Shown here: piece after piece, positions 8,089 to 17,242 of the stretch | How the letters are laid out: the number at the start of each line of letters is the position of its first letter | How positions within the stretch are numbered: position 1 is the first letter of the stretch | NCBI GenBank assembly: GCA_903917565.1 | Contig: CAIXBB010000041.1 | Location: forward strand, 1-32,727 | Length of the DNA: 32,727 bases | Source of the DNA: an uncultured cyanobacterium | Lineage (GTDB): Bacteria; Cyanobacteriota; Cyanobacteriia; PCC-6307; Cyanobiaceae | Direction: 5' to 3' | Made by a program: the position numbers and the translations under genes | The notes under the pieces: generated by a model | Database searches by the model: none | What the model saw: the letters and a program-made list of their open reading frames with translations, nothing else | What the model was told of the DNA's origin: nothing

Positions 8089-8301
8089 TCACGGATCGCC
8101 TGGTTCAAGGCCGGTGTGCTTGGCGATTCGAGAGAGCATCCTGGGCCCGATCTCCTCGCCAGCATGGAATGCAAAGACATAGTCCGGATAGTTCTCATGT
8201 TCAAGGGTTCTGTGAGATCCTGACTGACGCTTAACTCTCCATCCAATGGACTGGAGAACGGCCAAGACTTTTTTGGCTTTGGCTGACGGCCAAATGCTCA
8301 T
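8089..8301 (-). CDS. hicA: HicA family toxin (type II toxin-antitoxin, mRNA interferase)
   Basis: The 70-aa protein has the HicA double-stranded-RNA-binding-like fold signature: KAKKVLAVLQSIGWRVKRQSGSHRTLEH, with the catalytic histidine in GSHR, then HAGEEIGPRMLSRIAKHTGL near the C-terminus. HicA cleaves mRNA and is neutralised by HicB. Its ATG overlaps the hicB stop by 4 bp (ATGA at 8301-8298), so the pair is translationally coupled with the antitoxin first. The length is typical for the family. It lies 15 bp upstream of an attC-like site, so the pair is probably a mobile integron cassette. Confidence 0.9.
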   Translation of the reverse strand: MSIWPSAKAKKVLAVLQSIGWRVKRQSGSHRTLEHENYPDYVFAFHAGEEIGPRMLSRIAKHTGLEPGDP

Positions 8302-8507
8302 GCAGAGAATGGAAGCAAGAAGCTGATGCTGAATGGCTTGGATTCGCCATTTTCAAGTCGATCAGCGATAACGCGAAGGGCTAAAATCTCAGCCTTTGCC
8401 ATCGCATCAGCAGAGGAACTGCCATACGCAAGAACACCAGGTAGCTCAGGCACCTCGGCAATCCAACGACCGTCTACTTCTTGTTCGCACTCCAACGTGA
8501 AATTCAT
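8298..8507 (-). CDS. hicB: HicB family antitoxin
   Basis: The 69-aa protein starts MNFTLECEQEVDGRWIAEVPELPGVLAYG and continues with SSADAMAKAEILALRVIADRLENGE. This is the partial RNase-H-like HicB fold, with the usual E-x-D-G-x-W and P-E-L-P-G motifs. It is short, with no obvious C-terminal DNA-binding helix-turn-helix. It would bind and block HicA; autoregulation is common in the family. The start at 8507 is preceded by GGGAGGAAGAC, a strong ribosome site, which rules out the in-frame upstream start at 8558. A palindrome lies about 26 bp upstream (8533-8550). Confidence 0.9.
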   Translation of the reverse strand: MNFTLECEQEVDGRWIAEVPELPGVLAYGSSSADAMAKAEILALRVIADRLENGESKPFSISFLLPFSA

Positions 8508-8532
8508 GTCTTCCTCCCAGCAGTGACCACTG

Positions 8533-8550
8533 TAGCCAAGATCCTGGCTA
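8533..8550 (-). promoter_or_regulatory. Palindrome upstream of hicBA, candidate operator
   Basis: TAGCCA-AGATCC-TGGCTA is a perfect 6-bp inverted repeat with a 6-nt spacer. On the minus strand it overlaps TATAGC, which could serve as a -10 box with TTGCAG upstream at a rather short spacing. A second palindrome, AGTGACCACT, follows at 8522-8531. Two nested palindromes directly before an autoregulated TA pair suggest binding by the HicBA complex. Confidence 0.45.
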
Positions 8551-8598
8551 TAGCACATCCATTACTTCTGCAATGCCCGGCGGCCTTCCCAGCGATTC

Positions 8599-8671
8599 GG
8601 CTAACACTCGTTGGACGGAACCATATAAGCCCCCAGGCTGCCGCCTCCAGTCGGCTAGGAGCGCGTTGTCC
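8599..8671 (-). other. Weak attC-like remnant upstream of the hicBA cassette
   Basis: On the minus strand GTTAGCC at 8605-8599 is preceded by CCAACGAGT, resembling the R' end of sites 1 and 3 (CGAGTGTTAG). The best partner box is GGACAAC at 8671-8665, but the intervening L boxes pair poorly. It may be a decayed attC, or the junction left where the array meets flanking DNA. It marks the 5' boundary of the hicBA cassette. Confidence 0.35.
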
Positions 8672-8953
8672 TGAGGCCAACGGCGGCCAATCTCTGGCAT
8701 GGCATGGATTCATTTTTCGGCGCCTGAAATCCCTGGCGACTTAGACAGACCCGCAGAAATCTCATGCTGCCGTGGCCCAACCTTGCCCGGCGGCAGCCCT
8801 CCATCCAAGGGGTGGGCGGCTCCAGTGTCGCTGTATTCGGCCATGGGAGTTCGGCCGGATTGGGCAATTGCCACGTCAAGGTCCAGCCGCAGGCGCCTGT
8901 CTTGATGATCACCCATTCGGGCTGGTTCTGAAGGAAAGCCTTGAGCACCCAGC
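8672..8953. other. Unidentified island DNA, no confident gene
   Basis: About 280 bp without a gene I can support. A minus-strand frame contains LKAFLQNQPEWVIIKTGACG and then WTLTWQLPNPAELPWP, which looks protein-like but matches nothing I recognise. It is open to an ATG at 8948 and ends inside the weak attC remnant (stop at 8655). It may be a remnant of a further cassette gene or of another accessory gene. Confidence 0.3.
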
Positions 8954-9254
8954 TCAGCCCCGCGCCGCCACAGCCCTCTCACAGCGTTCCAGCTCCGTCT
9001 CCAGCAGGGCCAGCAGCTCCGATCGCTCGGCCTGCCGCGGGAAGGGACCTTCCTCGTAACGGGCCTCCACGGCGAACTCCTGCAGCGCCTCCAGCCGGGG
9101 CTCCAGGGGCTGGCCCGCCAGGGAGGCCAGGTCGGTCAACTCATGCACCCTTGGAGGCCGGCGATCGCTCAGCACGATCCAGGCCGATGCGCAATGTGCG
9201 CAGATGGCGACGCACAATCGCCAGCAGCAGGGCCGCGTCCTCAGCCGGCGAACT
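8954..9254 (-). pseudogene. Decayed HEPN-domain toxin gene (HEPN/MNT pair)
   Basis: The C-terminal part in one frame (8954-9184) reads AWIVLSDRRPPRVHELTDL, EFAVEARYEEG and a helical tail LLALLETELERCERAV, which is the second half of a HEPN domain. Just upstream, in another frame, are the N-terminal helices EDAALLLAIVRRHLRTLRIG. The piece normally between them (about 25-30 residues) is missing and the frame shifts at the join, so there is an internal deletion. The expected start also seems lost: the sequence is CTGTAGTTCGCCGG where CTGTATGTCGCCGG would give an ATG overlapping the partner's end. HEPN proteins of this kind are RNase toxins controlled by MNT partners. Confidence 0.65.
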
Positions 9255-9567
9255 ACAGCAACTTCCTCTCGCGGGCCACATCCCCGAACACGTGCCAGCG
9301 CAAGCCGCTCAAGCGTTCGGCGTCGGCGGTACCGGCCACCACCGGATCCACCCCCACGCCGATGGACCCGAGGGTCTGGCGAAAGCGCTGCCAGCCGGTG
9401 GCCTTCTCGGCGGGGCTGAGCGGAGCGCGGCCCACGATCACCGCCCGGGCCAGGTGACAGGCCTCGGGATCCAGGCCAGGACCGAGATCCGGCAGCGGCG
9501 ACAGCTCCTGCGGCTGACGCCAGGGAGTTGCACGCGACTCGGACGGCGGTACGGAGGCTGAGGCCAT
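9253..9567 (-). pseudogene. Decayed MNT-type nucleotidyltransferase (HEPN/MNT antitoxin)
   Basis: The open frame ends with LGSIGVGVDPVVAG, ADAERLSGLRWHVFGDVARERKLL. This is the C-terminal half of a minimal nucleotidyltransferase domain, where G-V-D-x-V-V carries the third acidic residue. The catalytic front end (GS-x9-D-x-D) is not visible; the N-terminal 40 residues are unlike the family. The stop at 9253 comes four codons earlier than the TGA at 9241-9243 expected from the usual overlap with the HEPN gene. I infer a 5'-replaced, non-functional relic of an MNT antitoxin, adjacent to its decayed HEPN partner. Confidence 0.55.
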
Positions 9568-9712
9568 GGGGAAACGCGACCGCCGCTGACCTTCGAAACC
9601 AACGCCCCTTCCCCTGAAGTGACACGCTGGAACTCCCCTCCCTGCCGCCCCCCTGAATCAGGAAACCCTGCTGTTCGAGCCGGCCCGGCCGACCGCCGAT
9701 GCCCTGCGCGCC

Positions 9713-11326
9713 GTGCTGGCCTTCCCGAGCAGCTATTCGGTGGGGATCACCAGCCTGGGGTATCAGGTGGTGTGGGCCAGCCTGGCGCGTCGCAGCGACC
9801 TCGACGTTCGTCGGCTGTTCACCGACCAGGGGGACCCGCCACACCGCCACTGCGACCTCTTCGGCCTGTCCCTCAGCTGGGAACTCGACGGACCGGTGCT
9901 GCTCGACCTGCTGGAACGCCAGGGGATCCCCCTCTGGAGTCACCAGCGTGGTGAGGACGATCCGATCGTGTTCGGCGGAGGGCCGGTGCTGACCGCCAAT
10001 CCCGAACCACTGGCCCCCTTCTTCGACGTGGTGCTGCTGGGCGACGGCGAACTGCTGCTGCCCGCCTTCATCGACGCGCTCCAGGCCGGCCGCGGCCAGC
10101 CCCGCCCCGCACGCCTGCGGCAACTGGCAAGGGTTCCCGGGGTCTACGTGCCGGCGCTGTATGCCCCCCGCTACGACAGCGAAGGCGCCCTGCTGGGGGT
10201 GGAGCCCATCGCCGCGGACCTACCGGCGACCATCTCCAAGCAGACCTGGCGGGGCAACACCCTGAGCCATTCCACGGTGATCACGCCGGAGGCGGCCTGG
10301 CCGTCGATCCACATGGTGGAGGTGGCCCGCAGCTGCCCGGAGCTCTGCCGCTTCTGTCTGGCCAGCTACCTGACCCTGCCGTTCCGCACCGCCTCCCTCG
10401 ACGACGGGCTGATCCCGGCGGTGGAAACGGGGCTGGCGGTGACGCAGCGGCTCGGCCTGCTGGGGGCCTCGGTGACCCAGCACCCCCAGTTCGGCGACCT
10501 GCTGAGCTGGCTGGGTCAGGACCGTTTCGAAGGCACCCGGGTCAGCGTCAGTTCCGTGCGGGCCGCCACTGTGACCCCCCAGCTGGGGCGGATCCTGGCC
10601 CGGCGGGGGAGCCGATCCCTCACCATCGCGATCGAGAGCGGCAGCGAACGGATGCGGCGGGTGGTGAACAAGAAGCTCAGCGGCGAGGAGATCTTCGCGG
10701 CGGCCCACTACGCCAAGGAGGGTGGCCTCAGCGGTATGAAGCTCTATGGCATGGCCGGCCTGCCCAGCGAAGGCGACGCCGACATCGAAGCCACCGCCGA
10801 CCTGCTGCTGGACCTGAAGAAGGCCACCCCGGGGCTGCGGCTCAGCCTGGGGGTGAGCACCTTCGTGCCCAAGGCACACACCCCCTTTCAGTGGCAGGGG
10901 GTGCGCCCGGAGGCGGAGAAACGCTTGCAGCGGCTGGCGCGGCGCCTCCAGCCGAAGGGCATCGAACTGCGGCCGGAGAGCTATGGCTGGAGCGTTATCC
11001 AGGCCCTGCTCTCCCGCAGCGACCGCCGCCTGGCGCCGGTGATCGCCGCGGCGCGGGGTCACCACGACAGCCAGGGGGGCTGGAAGAAGGCCTACCGGGC
11101 GGCGCGGGCCGGGGAGGTGGCTGCACCCGCGGATCTGCCGTTTCCCCTGCCGCTGCCGCCCCCCTGGGAGGAGGTGGTCCACGCCACCTGGGCTGAGCAG
11201 CGGGTGCTGCCCTGGACCCACCTGGAGGGGCCCTTACCCCCGGCCACGCTGCTCAGGCATCAGCAGGAGGCACTGGACGGCGATAGCAGCGCAGACCCGC
11301 CAGCAGCACCCAGCCGGCCACATTGA
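9713..11326 (+). CDS. Radical SAM protein (B12-binding-type family, function unknown)
   Basis: A CxxxCxxC motif (SCPELCRFCLASY, about residue 207) binds the 4Fe-4S cluster of radical SAM enzymes. It is followed by IAIESGSERMRRVVNKK and MKLYGMAGLPSEGDADIE, typical of the TIM-barrel half. The N-terminal 170 residues (SYSVGITSLGYQVVW, LFGLSLSWELD, VFGGGPVLTANPEPL) resemble the cobalamin-binding-like front part of the same families. The reaction is unknown; relatives are often annotated only as radical SAM proteins. The GTG at 9713 falls inside the conserved start: the same frame extends back as LNQETLLFEPARP to a CTG at 9653 with no ATG, GTG or TTG before a stop at 9620. The 3' end overlaps ictB on the other strand by 74 bp. 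Confidence 0.85.
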   Translation: MLAFPSSYSVGITSLGYQVVWASLARRSDLDVRRLFTDQGDPPHRHCDLFGLSLSWELDGPVLLDLLERQGIPLWSHQRGEDDPIVFGGGPVLTANPEPLAPFFDVVLLGDGELLLPAFIDALQAGRGQPRPARLRQLARVPGVYVPALYAPRYDSEGALLGVEPIAADLPATISKQTWRGNTLSHSTVITPEAAWPSIHMVEVARSCPELCRFCLASYLTLPFRTASLDDGLIPAVETGLAVTQRLGLLGASVTQHPQFGDLLSWLGQDRFEGTRVSVSSVRAATVTPQLGRILARRGSRSLTIAIESGSERMRRVVNKKLSGEEIFAAAHYAKEGGLSGMKLYGMAGLPSEGDADIEATADLLLDLKKATPGLRLSLGVSTFVPKAHTPFQWQGVRPEAEKRLQRLARRLQPKGIELRPESYGWSVIQALLSRSDRRLAPVIAAARGHHDSQGGWKKAYRAARAGEVAAPADLPFPLPLPPPWEEVVHATWAEQRVLPWTHLEGPLPPATLLRHQQEALDGDSSADPPAAPSRPH

Positions 11327-12590
11327 CGCGGCTGTCATAGAGCGGAATGTCGGTGGCGTGCAGGACCACCAGCACCAGGGTCGCGGCCCACCAGGCCCGA
11401 TCGAAGAGGCCGCCGCCGGCCATGCCAAGCCAGCCGGCCCGGACCAGCAGCCACAGCACCAGCCCCACCACGAGCACGGCGACCGGCACCCCGTGGCTCA
11501 AGGCCAGATCGATGGGCAGGTTATGGGGATGGCCGTGCCAGTGGCCGGTGCGCATGGGATAGATGATGCTGAAGGCGGCCGCCCCCCAGCCCAGCCAGGG
11601 CCGTTCGGCGATCAGCCCCAGGGCCACCCGCCACTGGGCCAGGCGCGTGATCGCCAGGGGGCGATGCCCCCCGTAATCCAGATCGATCAGCCGGCCCCAG
11701 ATCGACTCGGGCACCAGGTGGCGCGCCAGTTCCTGCGGGGCGGCCGGCACCCAGGGCAGGGTGGCCAGGCCAATCGCCGCCAGCAGCACCAGCAGCACCG
11801 GCAGCAGCCAGACCCAGCTGGCCGGCCCCGCCACCAGGGGCACCGTCAGCAGCAGCGCGCCCCAGGCATTGCGGGAGTCGGTGAGGAACACGGCCGCCAC
11901 CAGGGCGGCGGCGATCACCAGCACCACCCCCCGGCGCCGCCAGCCCAGTCCAGCCTGCAGCAGGGCCGCCAGGGTGAAGGGCCAGGCCATCACCAGCCAG
12001 GCCCCGGCGATGTTGGCGTAGTCGAACAGGCCCGCCAGCCGCTCCGGCGGGTTGCCGCCGGCCTTGATGTGCCAGATGATCAGGCCCCCCAGCCACTGGA
12101 ACGGTCCGCTCCAGCCCCACCAGAGCTGGCCCAGCCCGGTGAGGATCACCGGCACCGTGCCGGCCACGAGGGCCAGGGCCACCCGGCGGCGGGCGGCGGG
12201 GGTGCCCAGATAGGGCTGGAAGCCCCAGAACCCCCAGAAGAAGGGCAGCCAGTTGGCCAGGCCCAGCCAGGCCAGTTTGTTGCTGGCGGCCCGGAAGCAG
12301 CCCAGCACCATCAGCACCGCCGCCGCCAGCAGCACGACATTGGCCCGGTCCGCCAGGACGGGGCGGCGGCCGCGGCTGCCCAGGATCAGGGCCAGCAGCA
12401 GGGCCAGACCGGCCAGGAAGGCGCTGCTGGCCAGCAGGAACAGCCCCAGCTGGAAACAGCGCCAGCCCAGGGGCGTGGCGGCGGCGGGCCGATGCGCCAG
12501 CAGGCGGTCGTCGAGGGCGGAAAAACGGATCACCGGAGCGGTGGCGGCAGCGGGGGACCGGCGGCGGGTCCCAGGGGACGGCTCAATCAA
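11253..12590 (-). CDS. ictB: IctB-family / O-antigen ligase-like polytopic membrane protein
   Basis: The 445-aa protein has about ten hydrophobic segments and the Wzy_C/O-antigen ligase signature: FDYANIAGAWLVMAWPF, FLTDSRNAWGALLL and the loop ERPWLGWGAAAFSIIYP with HWHGHPHNLPIDLALSHG. In cyanobacteria this group is called IctB, first proposed as a bicarbonate-related protein; a glycan polymerase or ligase role is equally consistent with the fold. The likely start is TTG at 12590, overlapping the purU stop by 8 bp (TTGATTGA), so the two form an operon; a later start is possible because the first 20 residues look non-conserved. Its 3' end runs 74 bp antisense into the radical SAM gene. Confidence 0.82.
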   Translation of the reverse strand: MIEPSPGTRRRSPAAATAPVIRFSALDDRLLAHRPAAATPLGWRCFQLGLFLLASSAFLAGLALLLALILGSRGRRPVLADRANVVLLAAAVLMVLGCFRAASNKLAWLGLANWLPFFWGFWGFQPYLGTPAARRRVALALVAGTVPVILTGLGQLWWGWSGPFQWLGGLIIWHIKAGGNPPERLAGLFDYANIAGAWLVMAWPFTLAALLQAGLGWRRRGVVLVIAAALVAAVFLTDSRNAWGALLLTVPLVAGPASWVWLLPVLLVLLAAIGLATLPWVPAAPQELARHLVPESIWGRLIDLDYGGHRPLAITRLAQWRVALGLIAERPWLGWGAAAFSIIYPMRTGHWHGHPHNLPIDLALSHGVPVAVLVVGLVLWLLVRAGWLGMAGGGLFDRAWWAATLVLVVLHATDIPLYDSRVNVAGWVLLAGLRCYRRPVPPADA

Positions 12591-13437
12591 ACACAGCGGT
12601 CCGGCCGCGGTAGACCATCACCTGTCGGCGCAGGAAGAGTCGCACCGCCCTGGCCAGCGCCAGCCGTTCGGTGTCACGGCCCTTGCGGATCAGGTCCTCC
12701 ACCTCGTCCCGGTGACCCACGTGCATGGTGGCCTGCTCGATGATCGGGCCTCCATCCAGCTCCTCGGTGACGAAGTGGGCGGTGGCGCCGATCAGCTTGA
12801 CGCCGCGCTCCCAGGCGCGGTGGTACGGCTGGGCCCCCTGGAAGGCGGGCAGGAAGGAGTGGTGGATGTTGATCACCTGGGAGAACCGGGCCAGGAAGGC
12901 GGGGCTGAGCACCTGCATGTATTTGGCCAGCACCACCAGCTCGATCCCCTCCTCCTCCAGCAGGGCCAGCTGGGCCAGCTCGACCTCCGCTCGGCAGGCC
13001 GCCGTGATCGGCAGATGCACGAAGCGGGCGCCGAAATCAGCCGCCAGCGCCGCCAGATCCGGGTGGTTGGAAACCACCAGGGGCACCAGCATCGGCAGTT
13101 CCCCGGAGCGGGTGCGCCATAGCAGATCCACCAGGCAGTGGTCCTGGCGGCTGGCGAAGATCGCCACCCGGGGCAGCGCATCGGAAAAGTGCACCTGGCC
13201 CTCGCCGCCGAGGCGCCCCGCCAGGGCGGCCACCGCCGGCACGATGGCCTCGCGGGGCAGGCCGAAGCTCTCCAGGGCCCATTCGATCCGGCTCAGGAAC
13301 AGCCCCGCCCCCGCATCGGTGTGGTGATCGGCGTGCAGGATGTTGCCGCCGTTGGCGGCCACCCAGCCAGAAAGTTCGCTCACCAACCCCCGCCGATCAG
13401 GGCAGATCAGCTGCAGGATCGCCGTGGCAGAACGCAT
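12583..13437 (-). CDS. purU: Formyltetrahydrofolate deformylase
   Basis: PurU hydrolyses 10-formyl-tetrahydrofolate to formate and THF, supplying formate to PurT, whose gene also lies in this window at 23611. An N-terminal ACT domain (about 4-80: LICPDRRGLVSELSGWVA, HHTDAGAGLFLSR) precedes the formyltransferase domain. The catalytic Asn-His pair lies in INIHHSFLPAF and the aspartate in ELDGGPII; AKYMQVLS and HLPIT are family motifs. The start at 13437 (MRSATAILQLICPDRRG) gives 284 aa, matching the usual 280; an in-frame start at 13500 would add 21 residues without homology. The gene is divergent from psbQ and upstream of ictB on the same strand. Confidence 0.94.
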   Translation of the reverse strand: MRSATAILQLICPDRRGLVSELSGWVAANGGNILHADHHTDAGAGLFLSRIEWALESFGLPREAIVPAVAALAGRLGGEGQVHFSDALPRVAIFASRQDHCLVDLLWRTRSGELPMLVPLVVSNHPDLAALAADFGARFVHLPITAACRAEVELAQLALLEEEGIELVVLAKYMQVLSPAFLARFSQVINIHHSFLPAFQGAQPYHRAWERGVKLIGATAHFVTEELDGGPIIEQATMHVGHRDEVEDLIRKGRDTERLALARAVRLFLRRQVMVYRGRTAVFD

Positions 13438-13527
13438 CGATGATTCCGGAATGGAGCGGACGGGCCCGCCATCGTGGCGCAGGCGGGCCGGTAAAGTCAC
13501 GGCCCAGCCTCGTCACAGCACCGTCCC

Positions 13528-14127
13528 ATGGCCGTCGCGTCGATCCCCGCGCCCATCTCGCTGATGGCTGGCCTGCGCCGCCTCGGCCTGTTCGCCGTGG
13601 CCCTGGTGCTCAGCGTCTCCCTGGTGGCCTGCTCGGGCGATCAGACCCGCAAGCCACCGACGATCAGCCCCGCCGACATGACCCTGATCGCCCGCCAGGC
13701 CGAAGGGTTCCTGGCCTCGAAGGAACGCCTGCCCGAACTGGCCGATCTGGTCAACGACCGCAACTGGGTCTTCACCCGCAACCTGATCCACGGTCCGATG
13801 CAGGATCTGGGTCGTCAGATGCTCTACATCAACCAGCGGCTGCTGCCGGCGGACCGGGCCGAGGCCGGCAAGCGGGCCATCAAGCTGAAGGCCTCCCTCG
13901 CCAAGCTGGATGAGGCCGCCCGGCTGCAGGACGGCGAGAACCTCCGAAAGGACTACATCAAGGTGGCCACCGGCTTCAGTACCTACGCCGAGGTGATCCC
14001 CGCTGAGGCCATCGCCCTGGCGGAAGGCTTCGCCGCCGAGGTCAAGGTGTCGAACGCCGTGCCCCCGGCCCCCTCGGCGACCACGCCTGCTCCCCAGCCG
14101 GCCGCCACGGGCGACGCCGACGCCTGA
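13528..14127 (+). CDS. psbQ: Photosystem II protein PsbQ (CyanoQ lipoprotein)
   Basis: CyanoQ is a lumenal lipoprotein that stabilises the oxygen-evolving side of photosystem II. A hydrophobic signal (LGLFAVALVLSVSLVACSG) with lipobox LVAC puts the lipidated cysteine at about residue 36. The mature part is a four-helix bundle: ELADLVNDRNWVFTRNLIHGPM, DLGRQMLYINQRLLP, and later KDYIKVATGFSTYAEVIP. The N-W-V-F-T-R-N-L-I-H-G-P segment is typical of the family. The C-terminus is a low-complexity Pro/Ala/Thr tail. An alternative start at 13564 (MAGLRRLGLF) gives a more usual short signal peptide. This gene is direct evidence of an oxygenic cyanobacterium. Confidence 0.9.
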   Translation: MAVASIPAPISLMAGLRRLGLFAVALVLSVSLVACSGDQTRKPPTISPADMTLIARQAEGFLASKERLPELADLVNDRNWVFTRNLIHGPMQDLGRQMLYINQRLLPADRAEAGKRAIKLKASLAKLDEAARLQDGENLRKDYIKVATGFSTYAEVIPAEAIALAEGFAAEVKVSNAVPPAPSATTPAPQPAATGDADA

Positions 14128-14173
14128 ACCCGCGGCCCCTCGGGCGCCTCTGGATGGGGGCGCAGCCACCACG

Positions 14174-15277
14174 GTGATCGTCGTGGGGTCGGGGATCGTC
14201 GGGATGGCCTGCGCCTGGTGGCTCCAGGGCCGGGGCCACCAGGTGCTGGTGCTGGATCCGGCCCTCGGTACCAACGGCCATGGCGACCCTGGGGGCGTGG
14301 AGCGCAGCGGCAGCCAGGCGGCCCTCGGTGTGCTGATGGCCGACAGCTTTCACCGCGACCGGGGCCGGGCCTGGGAGCTGCGTCAGCGCAGCCTGGAGCT
14401 CTGGAGCCAGTGGCGCCTCGAACTGGCGCGTCGGGGTCATGCGATCCCGTACCGGGCCGGGGTGGTGCTGCTGGCCTCCGATGGCACCGAGGTGGAGCGT
14501 CTGGAAGCGCTGGTGGCGCGCAAACGGGCCCTGGGCCTGCCCCTGGAACTCTGGGATCGACAGCGGCTGGAGCCGCTCCAGCCCACCCTGCCCCAGCCCT
14601 CCCTGGCGGGCCTCCACTCCAGCCGCGATGGCCAGCTTGATTCCGGCTCCGCCCTGGCGGCCCTGACGGCGGATGGCCGGGAGCGGGGCCTGGCCCTGCG
14701 GGGGGAGGCAGCCGTCGCCCTCCAGCCCGAGCGGGGCGGCTGGCGGGTCGACCTGGCCGGCGGCGGCTCGGAGCAGGCGGCCTGGGTGGTGCTGGCGGCA
14801 GGGACCGCCTCCGGCGCCCTGCTGGGGGCTGCCGCCGGCACCGACAGCCGCCGCTGGGCGCTGGAGCCGGTGCTGGGCCAGGCCCTGGAGCTGGAACTGG
14901 AGGCCCCCCTGCCCACCGGCTGGCCCGGGACGGTGGTGTGGCGCGGCGTCAATCTTGTGCCCCGTCCGGACCTGGAGGGCGGCCGGCGGCTGTGGCTGGG
15001 GGCGACCCTGGAACCCGGTGACACGGCCGACCCGGACCAGCTCAGCCAGCTGCGCCAGCTGGGCGGTGCGGCGCCGGAGTGGTTGCGGGGGGCAACGGTG
15101 GTGCGCCACTGGCAGGGCCTGCGGCCGCGCCCGGTGGGCCGGCCGGCCCCCCTGCTGGAACAGCCGGCTGCGGGGCTGCTGCTGGCCACTGGCCACTACC
15201 GCAATGGCCTGCTGCTGGCGCCGGCCAGCGCCGCCTGGGTGGCCGAGCGGATCGAGGCCGGGCTCCTCAGCGCCTGA
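14174..15277 (+). CDS. FAD-dependent oxidoreductase (DAO / glycine oxidase-like)
   Basis: The protein begins with a Rossmann FAD-binding motif, VVGSGIVGMACAWWLQGRGHQVLVLD, and ends with the DAO-family closing segment (GLRPRPVGRPAPLLEQ, LLLATGHYRNGLLLAPASA). The last part, ATGHYRNGLLLAP, is typical of ThiO-like glycine oxidases and D-amino-acid dehydrogenases. The middle is alanine- and leucine-rich and gives little substrate information. Its GTG start at 14174 is only two residues before the dinucleotide motif. It lies 46 bp after psbQ on the same strand. It could be ThiO (thiamine synthesis), but no thi gene is nearby. Confidence 0.82.
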   Translation: MIVVGSGIVGMACAWWLQGRGHQVLVLDPALGTNGHGDPGGVERSGSQAALGVLMADSFHRDRGRAWELRQRSLELWSQWRLELARRGHAIPYRAGVVLLASDGTEVERLEALVARKRALGLPLELWDRQRLEPLQPTLPQPSLAGLHSSRDGQLDSGSALAALTADGRERGLALRGEAAVALQPERGGWRVDLAGGGSEQAAWVVLAAGTASGALLGAAAGTDSRRWALEPVLGQALELELEAPLPTGWPGTVVWRGVNLVPRPDLEGGRRLWLGATLEPGDTADPDQLSQLRQLGGAAPEWLRGATVVRHWQGLRPRPVGRPAPLLEQPAAGLLLATGHYRNGLLLAPASAAWVAERIEAGLLSA

Positions 15278-15294
15278 AACCACCGGCTTCCCAT

Positions 15295-15318
15295 GAAAAA
15301 AGCCCCCCGAGGGGGGCT
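15295..15318 (-). terminator. Rho-independent terminator of dnaK
   Basis: AGCCCCCC-GA-GGGGGGCT at 15301-15318 is a perfect 8-bp stem. On the minus strand it is followed directly by TTTTTT. It lies 35 bp beyond the dnaK stop. The plus-strand gene ending at 15277 would also read into it, but there is no T-run on that strand. Confidence 0.92.
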
Positions 15319-15352
15319 GGTGAGGATGGATCCGGGCTGAGTGGCCCAGGGA

Positions 15353-17242
<1,890 letters not shown>

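Noticed and set aside
9161-9172. HIP1-type GCGATCGC octamer as a cyanobacterial signature
   Set aside because: I noticed only this one clear copy, so it does not support an over-represented HIP1 in this genome.
11358-12743. A 461-codon plus-strand frame across ictB and the 3' part of purU
   Set aside because: Gln/Pro/Gly/His-rich shadow; the minus strand encodes a polytopic membrane protein and PurU with clear motifs.
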